From Curtobacterium oceanosedimentum (lineage in GTDB: Bacteria; Actinomycetota; Actinomycetes; Actinomycetales; Microbacteriaceae), in assembly GCF_020297365.1 (NCBI RefSeq), contig NZ_JAIXIG010000012.1:1-64000 (forward strand): a stretch of DNA of 64,000 bases, in the 5' to 3' direction. Numbering within the stretch: position 1 is the stretch's first letter; every line of letters begins with the position of its first letter. Position numbers and translations under genes: made by a program. The notes under the pieces are model-generated. The model did no database searches. It was not told the DNA's origin and worked only from the letters and a program-made list of their open reading frames with translations. Below, in pieces: positions 1 through 8,690 of this stretch.

Positions 1-1796
1 TGCAGGCGGGCGCGCTCGGCACGGGCCGCCGCGACGAGCACGGCGGCCCGGGCATCGAAGGAGTGCTCGGCGGCGATGCGTGCAGCCACCGACGCCCGCT
101 CGGCAGCGGTGGGCCACGGGTGCGACGGGTCGAGCAGGACACCGAGCTCGTCGCGGGACCCCGCCACCGCCAGCGTCGGGACGTCGAGCACGTCGGACAG
201 CCCGGCGACCGGGTCCGTCACGACGACGCCCCCGGACGCCAGCACGTCGAACACCCGGTTCGACACGAAGCCCCCGTCGGCCATGTCCGGCCAGTGGTCG
301 TTCAGCACCACCCGAGCCGAGGCGTACGCCTGCGCGACGGCGTCCCGCGAGAGCGACGCTCCGCCGAGCGACTCCGGCGGCACGAGCTGCTCCCACCCGG
401 GACCGTGCACCCGCAGGTCCGCGCCGAGTGCGACCGCGTCCGCCACCACCGGCCGTCGCGCGCCCCGGGTCGAGCCGACGAACACGACGCGGTCCGCATC
501 GGCACTCGTGGCCGAGCGCGCCCCCGGGTGGAACACCGCGGGGTCGGTCGCCTGCAGCAGGGGACGCACGGGAACGCCCGCGCGCGCAGCAGCGGCCGTC
601 GCCCACACCGGCCCGGCCGCGAAGGCCGCGTCGAAGGACCGCAGTTCGGTGTCGGACACGTCGTCGGGGTGGCTGATCACCCAGAGCAGGTTCACCGACG
701 CGGGGTTCGGCGGCACCCGGTCGAGCCCGCGGATCACGAGCGTCACGTCGTCGGCGGCGTCGTCGTCCCGCACGTGGGCGTCCCGCCGATCGATCCGCAC
801 GCGCTGCCCGAGCCGCTCGAGTGCCCCGGCGAGCTCCGCGGCGAAGTGCACGTCGCCCCAGCCGTCGCCCTCTGCCCCGGCGGGCGCGGCGATCTTCAGC
901 GACCAGGCGAGGTGGTCGTCCGTCGCAGCCGACCGGCGCGCGGGCCGCACCGGACGGGCGCCCCACGGTGGCAGGGGCGCGCCGGCGTCGACCCCGTCCC
1001 CGTCCGACTCGCGATCACGCCAGGCCGCGAACGCGTCGACGGTCGCGGCGTCGACCGTACGCCCGGCCTCGACCGAGCGCGTCGCCTCGCCGACCACGCG
1101 CACCGGTCCGCCGTCGACGTCGGCGACCGCGCGGCTCCAGGTCGTCAGGGTCATGCGTTCGTCGGGGAGGCCCGGTGCCGGCACCAGCGCCGCGCCCGGC
1201 ACCGAGAGCACCGGCTGGTCCGCCGCGAAGACGGTGACAGCGTCGGTCGCGGTGTCCGCACGGTCGTCCGACCACGGCAGGGCGCCGGGGCGCAGCAGCC
1301 GGGCACCGCTCCGCAGCGTGCCGTCCGGCATCCGGACCCGAGCCTGCGCGACCGAGCCGGCCGCCGCGAGGGCGTGCAGCGTCGGTACCTCGACCGACAC
1401 CGAGGTGTCGAGCACGACCAGCGTTCGACCGACGCCGCCGGCGACACCGGCGTTGATCGCCGGGCCGAGGCCGTCGACGGGCTCCGGGCGGACCCAGGGC
1501 AGCCGCCGGCCGAACGGGTCGATCGGCGAGGCGTCCGCCACGTAGCTCACCGCGCGGACGTCGACGCCACGGCCGAAGGCGCCGCGGGCGACCGACACGA
1601 GCCGAGCGACCTCGGCGTGCCGGTCCGAACGGGTCGTGACGAGCACCGTGACGTCGTGGTCCAGCCGCGGCAGCAGGTCCGCTGACCCGGTCACGGGGAC
1701 GACGGACGCCGACGTCGGGGACGCGGGGCGGGCCTCCCGGGCGGCGTCGGGACCGGCCGTGTCGACACGGCGACGGCCACGACGGAAGAGGGCCAC
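1..1796 (-). CDS. Glycosyltransferase, CgeB/DUF3880-like, 3' end cut by window edge
   Basis: Partial leftward gene of at least 598 codons; its stop lies beyond position 1. I chose the GTG at 1796, 7 nt after the rmlA stop; the N terminus is basic (MALFRRGRRR). Residues to about 240 look like a degraded GT-A (GT2-like) domain. From about residue 294 a GT-B half follows, with the CgeB/DUF3880 features LLWVISHPDDVS and LLQATDPAVFHPG (near 410-425) and a C-terminal nucleotide-sugar-binding half containing VFDVLASGGVVVTDPVAGL. It lies in a probable operon rmlC-rmlA-this gene, so a rhamnosyltransferase or other transferase of the surface polysaccharide is likely. Donor and acceptor cannot be told from sequence. 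Confidence 0.8.
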   Translation of the reverse strand, partial: MALFRRGRRRVDTAGPDAAREARPASPTSASVVPVTGSADLLPRLDHDVTVLVTTRSDRHAEVARLVSVARGAFGRGVDVRAVSYVADASPIDPFGRRLPWVRPEPVDGLGPAINAGVAGGVGRTLVVLDTSVSVEVPTLHALAAAGSVAQARVRMPDGTLRSGARLLRPGALPWSDDRADTATDAVTVFAADQPVLSVPGAALVPAPGLPDERMTLTTWSRAVADVDGGPVRVVGEATRSVEAGRTVDAATVDAFAAWRDRESDGDGVDAGAPLPPWGARPVRPARRSAATDDHLAWSLKIAAPAGAEGDGWGDVHFAAELAGALERLGQRVRIDRRDAHVRDDDAADDVTLVIRGLDRVPPNPASVNLLWVISHPDDVSDTELRSFDAAFAAGPVWATAAAARAGVPVRPLLQATDPAVFHPGARSATSADADRVVFVGSTRGARRPVVADAVALGADLRVHGPGWEQLVPPESLGGASLSRDAVAQAYASARVVLNDHWPDMADGGFVSNRVFDVLASGGVVVTDPVAGLSDVLDVPTLAVAGSRDELGVLLDPSHPWPTAAERASVAARIAAEHSFDARAAVLVAAARAERARL

Positions 1797-1803
1797 CGGC
1801 GGG

Positions 1804-2667
1804 TCAGGCGCCGAGGAGTCGCTGCAGGTAGACGCCGTAGCCGCCCTTGACCAGCGGCGCGGCGAGCTCGGCGAGCTGCGCGTCGTCGATCCAGCCGTTC
1901 CGCCAGGCGATCTCCTCGATGCAGCCGATCTTGAAGCCCTGTCGGTCCTCGATCACCTTGACGTACTCCGACGCCTGCATCATCGACTCGAACGTGCCGG
2001 TGTCGAGCCACGCGGTGCCGCGGTCGAGGACCTGGACGCCGAGTTCGCCGGCCTCGAGGTAACGCTCGTTGACCGTGGAGATCTCGAGCTCGCCGCGGGC
2101 GCTCGGCTCGATGGTCTTGGCGATCTCGATGACCTTGTTGTCGTAGAAGTACAGGCCCGGGACGGCGTAGTTCGACTTCGGCTCGGCCGGCTTCTCCTCG
2201 ATGGAGACGGCGGTGAAGTCGTCGTCGAACTCCACGACGCCGTACGCCTTCGGGTCGGCCACGTGGTACGCGAAGATCGTGGCGCCCTGCACGTCGGTGT
2301 TCTTCCGCAGGTTCGTGCCGAGGCCGGTGCCGTGGAAGATGTTGTCGCCGAGGACGAGCGCGACGCTGTCGTCGCCGATGAAGTCCTCACCGATGACGAA
2401 GGCCTGCGCCAGGCCGTCCGGCGAGGGCTGCACGGCGTACTGGATCTCCATGCCGAGCGCCGAGCCGTCGCCGAGCAGGGCCTGGAACTGCTCGTTGTAC
2501 TCCGGCGTCGTGATGACGAGGACCTCGCGGATGCCGGCCATCATGAGCGTCGACAGCGGGTAGTAGACCATCGGCTTGTCGTAGATCGGCATGAGCTGCT
2601 TGCTGATGCCCTTGGTGATCGGCCAGAGGCGCGTGCCGGACCCGCCGGCGAGGATGATGCCCTTCAT
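1804..2667 (-). CDS. rmlA: Glucose-1-phosphate thymidylyltransferase (RmlA)
   Basis: First step of dTDP-L-rhamnose synthesis: glucose-1-phosphate + dTTP to dTDP-glucose. 287 aa, the normal length of the short RmlA form. The N-terminal nucleotidyltransferase signature GGSGTRLWP (residues 8-16) with the following [15 protein letters not shown] is intact, as are [11 protein letters not shown] and the sugar-site segment [16 protein letters not shown]. It starts 10 nt after the rmlC stop and is followed within 7 nt by the glycosyltransferase, so the three genes are probably one transcript driven by the rmlC promoter. Function is secure. Confidence 0.97.
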   Translation of the reverse strand: MKGIILAGGSGTRLWPITKGISKQLMPIYDKPMVYYPLSTLMMAGIREVLVITTPEYNEQFQALLGDGSALGMEIQYAVQPSPDGLAQAFVIGEDFIGDDSVALVLGDNIFHGTGLGTNLRKNTDVQGATIFAYHVADPKAYGVVEFDDDFTAVSIEEKPAEPKSNYAVPGLYFYDNKVIEIAKTIEPSARGELEISTVNERYLEAGELGVQVLDRGTAWLDTGTFESMMQASEYVKVIEDRQGFKIGCIEEIAWRNGWIDDAQLAELAAPLVKGGYGVYLQRLLGA

Positions 2668-2677
2668 CGCTTTCCCC

Positions 2678-3286
2678 TTACTTCTTCGTCCGGAGCGACT
2701 CGGTGTACGCGATGCACTCCTCGTAGGTCGGCAGCAGGCCCTGGGCCGCGGCCTCCTCGAGGGTCGGCGCGGTCGTGTCCTTCTCGGACAGCACCGGCTC
2801 GCCGATGCCCTCGGGGAGCTCGAGGCCGACGGTCGGGTCGAGGATCGTGATCCCCTTCTCGCGCTCGGGGTCGTAGTGCGCGCTGACCAGGTAGCTCACG
2901 GTCGACCGGTCCTCGAGCGCGACGATCGCGTGGCCGAGGCCCTCGGACAGGTAGACGGCCTTGCGGTCGACGTCGTCGATGCGGACCGCGTCCCACTGGC
3001 CGAACGTGGGCGAGCCGACGCGGATGTCGACGATGTAGTCGATGAACGCCCCGCGCACGGCGGTGACGTACTTCGCCTGGCTCGGCGCGACGAGGGCGTA
3101 GTGAATGCCGCGCGCGACCCCGGCGGCGGAGATCGACATGTTGACCTGGCGGAGGTCGAGCGGGTGCCCGACGGTCTCCTCGACCACGTCGGCGCGGTAC
3201 GACTCGAGGAACGCTCCTCGTGCGTCGCCGTGCTGGACGGGCGTGAACTCCCACGCGCCAGGGATCTTCAGTTCGCGGATCTGCAC
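2678..3286 (-). CDS. rmlC: dTDP-4-dehydrorhamnose 3,5-epimerase (RmlC)
   Basis: Epimerises dTDP-4-keto-6-deoxyglucose at C3 and C5, third step of the rhamnose pathway. 202 aa cupin. Visible landmarks are [10 protein letters not shown] (the RG-H-Y motif with the catalytic His), SQAKYV (substrate Lys), [11 protein letters not shown] and [17 protein letters not shown] with the conserved Tyr and Asp. The [13 protein letters not shown] form resembles mycobacterial RmlC rather than the HYQ form of enterobacteria. I chose the GTG at 3286: TAGGAT lies 6 nt upstream, so the mRNA is probably leaderless. First gene of the leftward rmlC-rmlA-GT operon. Confidence 0.95.
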   Translation of the reverse strand: MQIRELKIPGAWEFTPVQHGDARGAFLESYRADVVEETVGHPLDLRQVNMSISAAGVARGIHYALVAPSQAKYVTAVRGAFIDYIVDIRVGSPTFGQWDAVRIDDVDRKAVYLSEGLGHAIVALEDRSTVSYLVSAHYDPEREKGITILDPTVGLELPEGIGEPVLSEKDTTAPTLEEAAAQGLLPTYEECIAYTESLRTKK

Positions 3287-3292
3287 CGGGGA

Positions 3293-3298
3293 ATCCTA
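3293..3298 (-). promoter_or_regulatory. -10 box for leaderless rmlC
   Basis: TAGGAT on the minus strand, 6 nt before the GTG of rmlC. No clear -35 box. This spacing puts transcription start at or next to the start codon. Confidence 0.5.
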
Positions 3299-3316
3299 GC
3301 AAGGCACGAGTTCGCA

Positions 3317-3322
3317 TAGGCT
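3317..3322 (+). promoter_or_regulatory. -10 box for the GT2-GT-C-rmlBD operon
   Basis: TAGGCT on the plus strand about 50 nt before the GTG at 3374, back to back with the rmlC promoter in an 87-nt divergent region. This would leave a short leader with GAGAG as a weak ribosome site. Confidence 0.4.
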
Positions 3323-3373
3323 GTCATGGTTCTGCGCACAGCCGACTCCTGAACCGAGAGACCAAGCGAGCCC

Positions 3374-4315
3374 GTGAAGCTATTCGTCCAGATCCCCTGC
3401 CTCAACGAGGAGAACACCCTCGCCAGCGTCATCGACTCCATCCCGCGGGAGATCGACGGCATCGACGAGATCGAGATCCTGGTGATCAACGACGGCAGCA
3501 CCGATCGCACCGTCGAGGTCGCCAAGGAGCACGGCGTCAAGCACTTCGTGCACCACAGCACGAACATGGGGCTCGCACGCTCGTTCCGCGACGGCGTCGA
3601 CTACGCCCTGCTGCACGGTGCCGACATCGTCGTGAACACCGACGGCGACAACCAGTACCCGCAGGCGCAGATCGCCGAGCTGGTCCAGCCGATCCTGCGC
3701 AAGGAAGCCGAGATCGTCATCGGCGACCGGCAGACCCGGACGATCGAGCACTTCTCCGGCTTCAAGAAGCTCATGCAGCGCTTCGGCTCGTGGGTCGCCA
3801 GCCGTGCGGCCGGGCTCGACCTGCCGGATGCCGCGAGCGGGTTCCGCGCGTACTCGAAGTACTCGCTCATCCGCCTGAACATCGTGACGCGCTTCAGCTA
3901 CTGCATGGAGACCATCGTGCAGGCCGGCTACAAGCGCCTGGCCATCGCCTCGGTGCCGATCACGACGAACCCGAAGACCCGCGAGTCCCGGCTGTTCAAC
4001 AACATCTTCCAGCACATGTTCGAGTCCGGGTCGGCCATCGCCCGCGTCTACCTGATGTACCGCCCGATGGCGCTGTTCCTCTGGGTCGCCGCGGTGCTCG
4101 GCGCGCTCGGGCTCTGGCCGCTGGTGCGCTACCTGGTGCTGCTCGCCATGGACACGGGCGGGAACCACCTGCAGTCGATCATCCTCGGGGTGGTCCTGCT
4201 CATCACGGCGGTGCTCTCGATCGTCATCGGGGTCGTGGCCGACCTGACCCGTCTGAACCGCACGCTGGCCGAGGAGCAGCTCGACCTGCAGAAACTGCAG
4301 CGGTATGGCGACTGA
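3374..4315 (+). CDS. GT2 polyprenyl-phosphate glycosyltransferase (DPMS/GtrB-like)
   Basis: 313 aa. The N-terminal GT-A domain starts VQIPCLNEENTLASVI and carries VINDGSTDRT, a DGDNQYP metal-binding segment (D-x-D type), and a catalytic-loop-like ASGFRAYSKYS. The C terminus (about residues 225-295) has two membrane helices, as in GtrB/dolichyl-phosphate-mannose-synthase-like enzymes that charge a polyprenyl phosphate with a sugar on the cytoplasmic face. Start is GTG. It overlaps the next GT-C gene by 11 nt, which supports the idea that it supplies that enzyme's lipid-linked sugar donor. Which sugar is unknown. Confidence 0.88.
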   Translation: MKLFVQIPCLNEENTLASVIDSIPREIDGIDEIEILVINDGSTDRTVEVAKEHGVKHFVHHSTNMGLARSFRDGVDYALLHGADIVVNTDGDNQYPQAQIAELVQPILRKEAEIVIGDRQTRTIEHFSGFKKLMQRFGSWVASRAAGLDLPDAASGFRAYSKYSLIRLNIVTRFSYCMETIVQAGYKRLAIASVPITTNPKTRESRLFNNIFQHMFESGSAIARVYLMYRPMALFLWVAAVLGALGLWPLVRYLVLLAMDTGGNHLQSIILGVVLLITAVLSIVIGVVADLTRLNRTLAEEQLDLQKLQRYGD

Positions 4316-5930
4316 CACGGCCCCGGCCGTGTCGCGCTCCGCCGTCCACCCCCGGGTCGGACGCGCGGAGCGTTCGGTCGTGATCGCGCTGACGATCGCG
4401 TTCGCCGCCGTGCTGGCCGTGTGGGCCGTGGTCACCACGACCTACAAGGCGCCGGACGAGCCGACCCACGTCGACGCCGTGCTGCACCTGGCGATCGGCA
4501 ACGAGTGGGCCGCGCCCGGTGAGCTGCACTACCTCGCCGCCACGCAGGCCTCGCTCGACGCGAACCTCGCCGAGCCCGCGTCCCGCCACCAGACGTGGGG
4601 CGCGCTCCTCGAGCAGTTCCCCGGGCTCACGGCGACGAGCATCGACCAGATGTCGCAGCACCCGCCGACGTACTACGCCATCGCGGCCGGGGTGCTGCAC
4701 CTGGTGCACTTCGAGGACCTGCGGTGGGACCTCGGCGTCCTGGTGCTCCGACTCTTCGACGCCCTGCTCGTGCTGCCGATGCCGTTCCTGGCGTGGGCGA
4801 CCGTGCGACGGCTGACCGGGTCCCCGCGGGCCGCACTGGTCGGCGGCGCGGCGATCATCGGGATCCCCGAGGTCGCCGCCATCGGTGCCTCGGTCACGAA
4901 CGATGCCCTGATGCTGCCGCTCGCCGGCACCCTGGTGTACCTGGTCGTCCGGCTGCTCACCGGTGACCGCCGCGTGCGCACCACGATCTGGATCGGACTG
5001 CTGCTCGGTGCGATGCTCCTGGTGAAGGGCACCGCCCTGCCCGCCGTGCCCTTCGTCGGCATCGCCGTGCTGGCCGCCGGGTTGACCCGCACCACCGCCC
5101 TGCGGAACGCGCTCCGCGCCCTGTGGACCCTGGCGATCGCCGCGGTCGTCGGCGGGTGGTGGTGGCTCCGCAACATGATCGTGTACCACGACATCCAGCC
5201 GGACGGCCTGGCGAAGTACGCCCGTCCTCCGAAGCCGTTCCCGGCCGACACGGCCGCGAACCCCGAGGTCTTCCTCCGCGACTACTGGAACGGGGTCAGC
5301 CGGACGTTCTGGGGCAGCGTCGGTGGGCTGACGCAGTTCCAGATCGCACAGGTACTCATCGACGGGCTCACCGTGGTGTGCCTGCTCGGGATCATCGTGT
5401 GGGCGTTCCGCCGCGGACCGTCCCTGCGCCCCGCGATCGTGCTCGCGTCGTTCCCGGTCATCCTGATCGCCCTGCACATGCAGAGCGGCTGGAGCGGGTA
5501 CATGAAGAACACGATCGTCGCGGGTACCCAGGGTCGCTACTACTACCCGACCCTGCTCGTCCTCATCGCGTTGAGCGCCCTGGCCTGGCGACGGGTGACG
5601 GTGACCGCCGCCGGCACGACCCGGTTGGCCGTCGGCATTTCGGTCGCGGCGACGGCGATGGGGCTCTACGGGGTCGTCTACGCGCTGCGGGCGTTCGGAC
5701 AGGACGCCGCGTTCTGGATCGACGACGCCGTCGTGCAGCAGTTCGACCAGACCGGAGCGCTGGCGGCAGGGGGTGCGTTCACCCTGGCGTCCGTCGCGGC
5801 CGTGGCGCTCGTCGGCACCGCGGTCCTGCTCGTGCGGTTCATGCGGCGTCCCGAGTTCACCGCGGCCCGACCGACGGTCGACGAGTCCCAGCCGTCGGCC
5901 GCGGCGCCCCGACCGGAGGTCGAGGCATGA
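4305..5930 (+). CDS. GT-C type membrane glycosyltransferase, DUF2142-like (paralogue 1)
   Basis: 541 aa multi-pass membrane protein. After the first helix comes the extracytoplasmic loop signature KAPDEPTHVD (residues about 48-57), where acidic residues sit in GT-C enzymes, then MSQHPPTYYAIA and many hydrophobic helices. The conserved segment TQGRYYYPTLL lies near the C-terminal helices. Such proteins are expected to transfer a sugar from a polyprenyl-phosphate donor outside the membrane. It overlaps the GT2 gene upstream by 11 nt and the next paralogue by 4 nt (ATGA). Paralogues at 5927, 17562 and 27467 share the PDE-H-D and HPP motifs. Confidence 0.8.
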   Translation: MATDTAPAVSRSAVHPRVGRAERSVVIALTIAFAAVLAVWAVVTTTYKAPDEPTHVDAVLHLAIGNEWAAPGELHYLAATQASLDANLAEPASRHQTWGALLEQFPGLTATSIDQMSQHPPTYYAIAAGVLHLVHFEDLRWDLGVLVLRLFDALLVLPMPFLAWATVRRLTGSPRAALVGGAAIIGIPEVAAIGASVTNDALMLPLAGTLVYLVVRLLTGDRRVRTTIWIGLLLGAMLLVKGTALPAVPFVGIAVLAAGLTRTTALRNALRALWTLAIAAVVGGWWWLRNMIVYHDIQPDGLAKYARPPKPFPADTAANPEVFLRDYWNGVSRTFWGSVGGLTQFQIAQVLIDGLTVVCLLGIIVWAFRRGPSLRPAIVLASFPVILIALHMQSGWSGYMKNTIVAGTQGRYYYPTLLVLIALSALAWRRVTVTAAGTTRLAVGISVAATAMGLYGVVYALRAFGQDAAFWIDDAVVQQFDQTGALAAGGAFTLASVAAVALVGTAVLLVRFMRRPEFTAARPTVDESQPSAAAPRPEVEA

Positions 5931-7696
5931 GCCGCCGTCCCGCCGCCCGCCGTCCCGCCGCCCGCCGCCCCGCGGCCCGCGGCCTCGCGGTCCCGCGCTC
6001 CGAGTGGGTCCTGCTCGGCACCGTGACCCTCGCCTGGTTCGCCTTCCTGCTCACCTTCGCCCTGGTCACCCCGGCCTTCGGCGCCCCCGACGAGCCGGCC
6101 CACGTCGACGCGGCGTTCCGGCTCGCCCTCGGTCTCGGCTGGCCCCCGGCCGGCGAGATGCACTACCTCGCCGCGGTCCGGCAGATCGTCGAGCACCCCG
6201 TGCCGAGCGTGGACCGTCCGACGGTCGACGCGCTCCTCGCCGCGGTGCCCGGCGACTCCCCCGCCGTCGACCCGATGTCCCAGAACCCGCCGACGTACTG
6301 GCTGGTCGCCGCGGGCATCCTGCGCCTCGTCCGGTTCGGCACGCACGACTGGGCGACCTCGGTGCTGGTGCTCCGCATCGCGGACGTCGTCGTCGTGACG
6401 GCCCTGCCGGTGCTCGTGTGGGCGACCGTCCGACGGGTGACCCGGTCGCCGAGGACGGCACTCGTCGCCCCGCTGCTCCTGTTCGCGGTGCCGCAGCTGG
6501 CACAGGTGACCTCGGGCGTGACCGTGTGGTCGCCCGTCGTCCTGCTCGGCGCGGTCCTGGTCTGGCTGAGCACCCGCGTGCTCACCGGCGACCGGTCCTG
6601 GTGGACCACCGCGGGCATCGCCGTCGCGGTGACCGGACTGTGTGCGCTGAACGCCGTCGGCCTGCTCGCGGTGCCGTTCGCCGTGCTCGTGCTGGCCCTG
6701 GCCCCCGGTCGGCCCTGGACGGGACGGGCCCTGCACGCGGGCGTCGTCGTCGTCGCGGCCGCTGCGGCGACCGGCTGGTGGTGGGTCCGCACGCTGCTGG
6801 CCAGCGGGACGCTCCTGCCGGACGCCCTGCGCGCGGTCACGACGGTGCAGCCGTACCCGGAGGGCGGCGCGAACCCCGGGGCGTTCGCCGGCCGGCAGTG
6901 GGACGGCCTGACGGCGTCGTTCTTCGGCGCGCTCGGCGCCAACCAGTGGCCGCTCCCGCCGACGGTGATCGACACGCTCGCCGTGGTCGGGCTCGCCGTG
7001 ATCGCGTGGTCCTTCGCCCGCCGTGCACCGGGGCGGCGTGTGATGGTGGTCACCCTCGTCTGGCCGGCGCTCGTGCTGGTCGCCACGCTCGCGTACAACT
7101 GGCGGAACTACCTCGGCACGCACCAGGGGAACGGGCTGCAGGGCCGGTTCCTGTTCGTGGCGGTCGTCGCCCTCGTGCTGGCTCAGGCCGTCGCCTGGCG
7201 AGCGCTCGTGGTCCGTCCGGAGCTGCGCCGCCGACTCGCGCGGTCCGCCACGATCGGTGCACTCGCGATCGGCACGTACGGCGTCGGTCTGACGTACCGC
7301 GGCGGGTGGGAGAACGCCCAGTTCCGGGTCACCCCCGGCGGCCTGTCCGCGATGGCGGGTGCCGCGGTGACCGGTCCGCGTCCGATCCTGGCCGCCGTGG
7401 CGCTGTTCGCCGTCACGGCCGTCGCGACGGTGGTGCTGGTCTGGCGCGCCACGGCGACCGCGACGGCGACGGCGACGGCGACCGCGACGGCGACGGCGAC
7501 GGCGACCGCCACTGCGACCGCGACCGCCCACGACGCCGACCCCGGGACCGGTACCGCGACCGCGCCCCCGACGGCCTCCGACACCGACGCCACCGCCGCC
7601 CTCCACAGGAGCGCGCGCCCCGGCCCCGACGACACCGGGGTCCCGCTAGAATCGCCGCCGACCCACGAACCGACCGTCAGGAAAGAGAACTCGTGA
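5927..7696 (+). CDS. GT-C type membrane glycosyltransferase, DUF2142-like (paralogue 2) with repeat tails
   Basis: 589 aa. Same architecture as the preceding gene: GAPDEPAHVD after the first helix, MSQNPPTYWLVAAG, LLTGD-like VLTGDRSWW, and LQGRFLFVAVVAL near the end. Two low-complexity additions are odd: an N-terminal RRPAA unit repeated three times, and a cytoplasmic tail beginning with 13 Ala-Thr dipeptides (78 bp of GCGACG-like hexamers) followed by about 55 disordered residues. The ATG overlaps the previous stop (ATGA) and its own stop overlaps rmlB (GTGA), so translation is probably coupled. Adjacent paralogues 1 and 2 may act on successive linkages or as a pair (inference). Confidence 0.8.
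   Translation: MSRRPAARRPAARRPAARGLAVPRSEWVLLGTVTLAWFAFLLTFALVTPAFGAPDEPAHVDAAFRLALGLGWPPAGEMHYLAAVRQIVEHPVPSVDRPTVDALLAAVPGDSPAVDPMSQNPPTYWLVAAGILRLVRFGTHDWATSVLVLRIADVVVVTALPVLVWATVRRVTRSPRTALVAPLLLFAVPQLAQVTSGVTVWSPVVLLGAVLVWLSTRVLTGDRSWWTTAGIAVAVTGLCALNAVGLLAVPFAVLVLALAPGRPWTGRALHAGVVVVAAAAATGWWWVRTLLASGTLLPDALRAVTTVQPYPEGGANPGAFAGRQWDGLTASFFGALGANQWPLPPTVIDTLAVVGLAVIAWSFARRAPGRRVMVVTLVWPALVLVATLAYNWRNYLGTHQGNGLQGRFLFVAVVALVLAQAVAWRALVVRPELRRRLARSATIGALAIGTYGVGLTYRGGWENAQFRVTPGGLSAMAGAAVTGPRPILAAVALFAVTAVATVVLVWRATATATATATATATATATATATATATAHDADPGTGTATAPPTASDTDATAALHRSARPGPDDTGVPLESPPTHEPTVRKENS
7448..7525 (+). repeat. Hexanucleotide microsatellite coding (Ala-Thr)13
   Basis: A 78-bp run of GCGACG/GCGACC-type hexamers inside the GT-C paralogue 2 gene. 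Length changes in units of 6 keep the frame. It sits in the predicted tail after the last membrane helix. Confidence 0.95.
7647..7652 (+). promoter_or_regulatory. Possible internal -10 box upstream of rmlB
   Basis: TAGAAT within the 3' end of the GT-C gene, about 40 nt before the rmlB GTG. It would allow rmlBD to be made independently of the transferases. No -35 box is obvious. Confidence 0.35.
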
Positions 7697-8679
7697 AGAT
7701 CCTCGTCACCGGAGGGGCCGGCTTCATCGGCTCGAACTTCGTCCGCCGGACCCTGGAGGACGCGTACCCCGGCCTCGAGGGCGCCGAGGTCGTCGTCTAC
7801 GACGCGCTGACCTACTCGGGCAACGAGGCGAACCTCGCTCCGGTCGCGGACTCGCCGCGCTACTCCTTCGTGCACGGCGACATCCGCGACGCCGCCAAGC
7901 TCGACGAGGTCGTCCCGACGGTCGACGCGATCGTGCACTTCGCCGCCGAGTCCCACGTCGACCGCTCGGTCCGCGACTCCGGCATCTTCGTCGAGACCAA
8001 CGTCGTCGGCACCCAGCGCCTGCTCGACGCGGCCCTGCGCCACGGCACCGAGCGCTTCGTGCACGTCTCCACCGACGAGGTCTACGGCTCCATCAGCGAG
8101 GGCTCGTGGGACGAGGAGCGCCCGCTCGAGCCGAACTCGCCGTACTCGGCGTCGAAGGCCGGCAGCGACCTGCTCGCGCGCAGCTACCACCGCACGCACG
8201 GGCTGAACCTGTCGATCACCCGCTGCTCGAACAACTACGGGCCGTACCACTTCCCCGAGAAGGTCATCCCGCTGTTCGTCACGAACCTGATCGACGACGT
8301 GCACGTGCCGCTGTACGGCGAGGGCAACAACATCCGTGACTGGCTGCACGTCGACGACCACACCCGCGGCATCGCGATGGTCCTGACCCGTGGCCGCGCC
8401 GGCGAGATCTACAACATCGGCGGCGGCACCGAGCTCACCAACAAGGAGCTCACGCAGCTGCTGCTCGACGCCACCGGCAAGGACTGGTCGTACGTCGACC
8501 GCGTCGCCGACCGCCTCGGCCACGACCTGCGCTACTCGGTCGACATCTCGAAGATCCAGGCGGAGCTCGGCTACGAGCCGCTCGTGCCGTTCGAGCAGGG
8601 CCTGGCCGACGTCGTGCAGTGGTACCGCGACAACCGTTCCTGGTGGGAGCCGCTCAAGCAGCGTGCGGCCCTGAGCTGA
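7693..8679 (+). CDS. rmlB: dTDP-glucose 4,6-dehydratase (RmlB)
   Basis: Converts dTDP-glucose to dTDP-4-keto-6-deoxyglucose, the second rhamnose step. 328 aa, an extended SDR. NAD-binding GGAGFIG at residues 7-13; STDEVYG with the catalytic Thr-Asp-Glu at 127-129; YSASK at 151-155 with catalytic Tyr and Lys; GEGNNIRDWLHVDDH and SNNYGPYHFPEK as in the family. The start is the GTG at 7693 overlapping the upstream stop, with a good AGGAAAGAG ribosome site. rmlD follows after 11 nt. Secure call. Confidence 0.97.
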   Translation: MKILVTGGAGFIGSNFVRRTLEDAYPGLEGAEVVVYDALTYSGNEANLAPVADSPRYSFVHGDIRDAAKLDEVVPTVDAIVHFAAESHVDRSVRDSGIFVETNVVGTQRLLDAALRHGTERFVHVSTDEVYGSISEGSWDEERPLEPNSPYSASKAGSDLLARSYHRTHGLNLSITRCSNNYGPYHFPEKVIPLFVTNLIDDVHVPLYGEGNNIRDWLHVDDHTRGIAMVLTRGRAGEIYNIGGGTELTNKELTQLLLDATGKDWSYVDRVADRLGHDLRYSVDISKIQAELGYEPLVPFEQGLADVVQWYRDNRSWWEPLKQRAALS

Positions 8680-8690
8680 GCGGGCACACC

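Noticed and set aside
63-1685. A 540-residue plus-strand open frame opposite the first glycosyltransferase
   Set aside because: Arg/Gly/Pro-rich translation without any family motif; the minus strand gives a clear GT-B protein. GC-rich third positions keep the opposite strand open.
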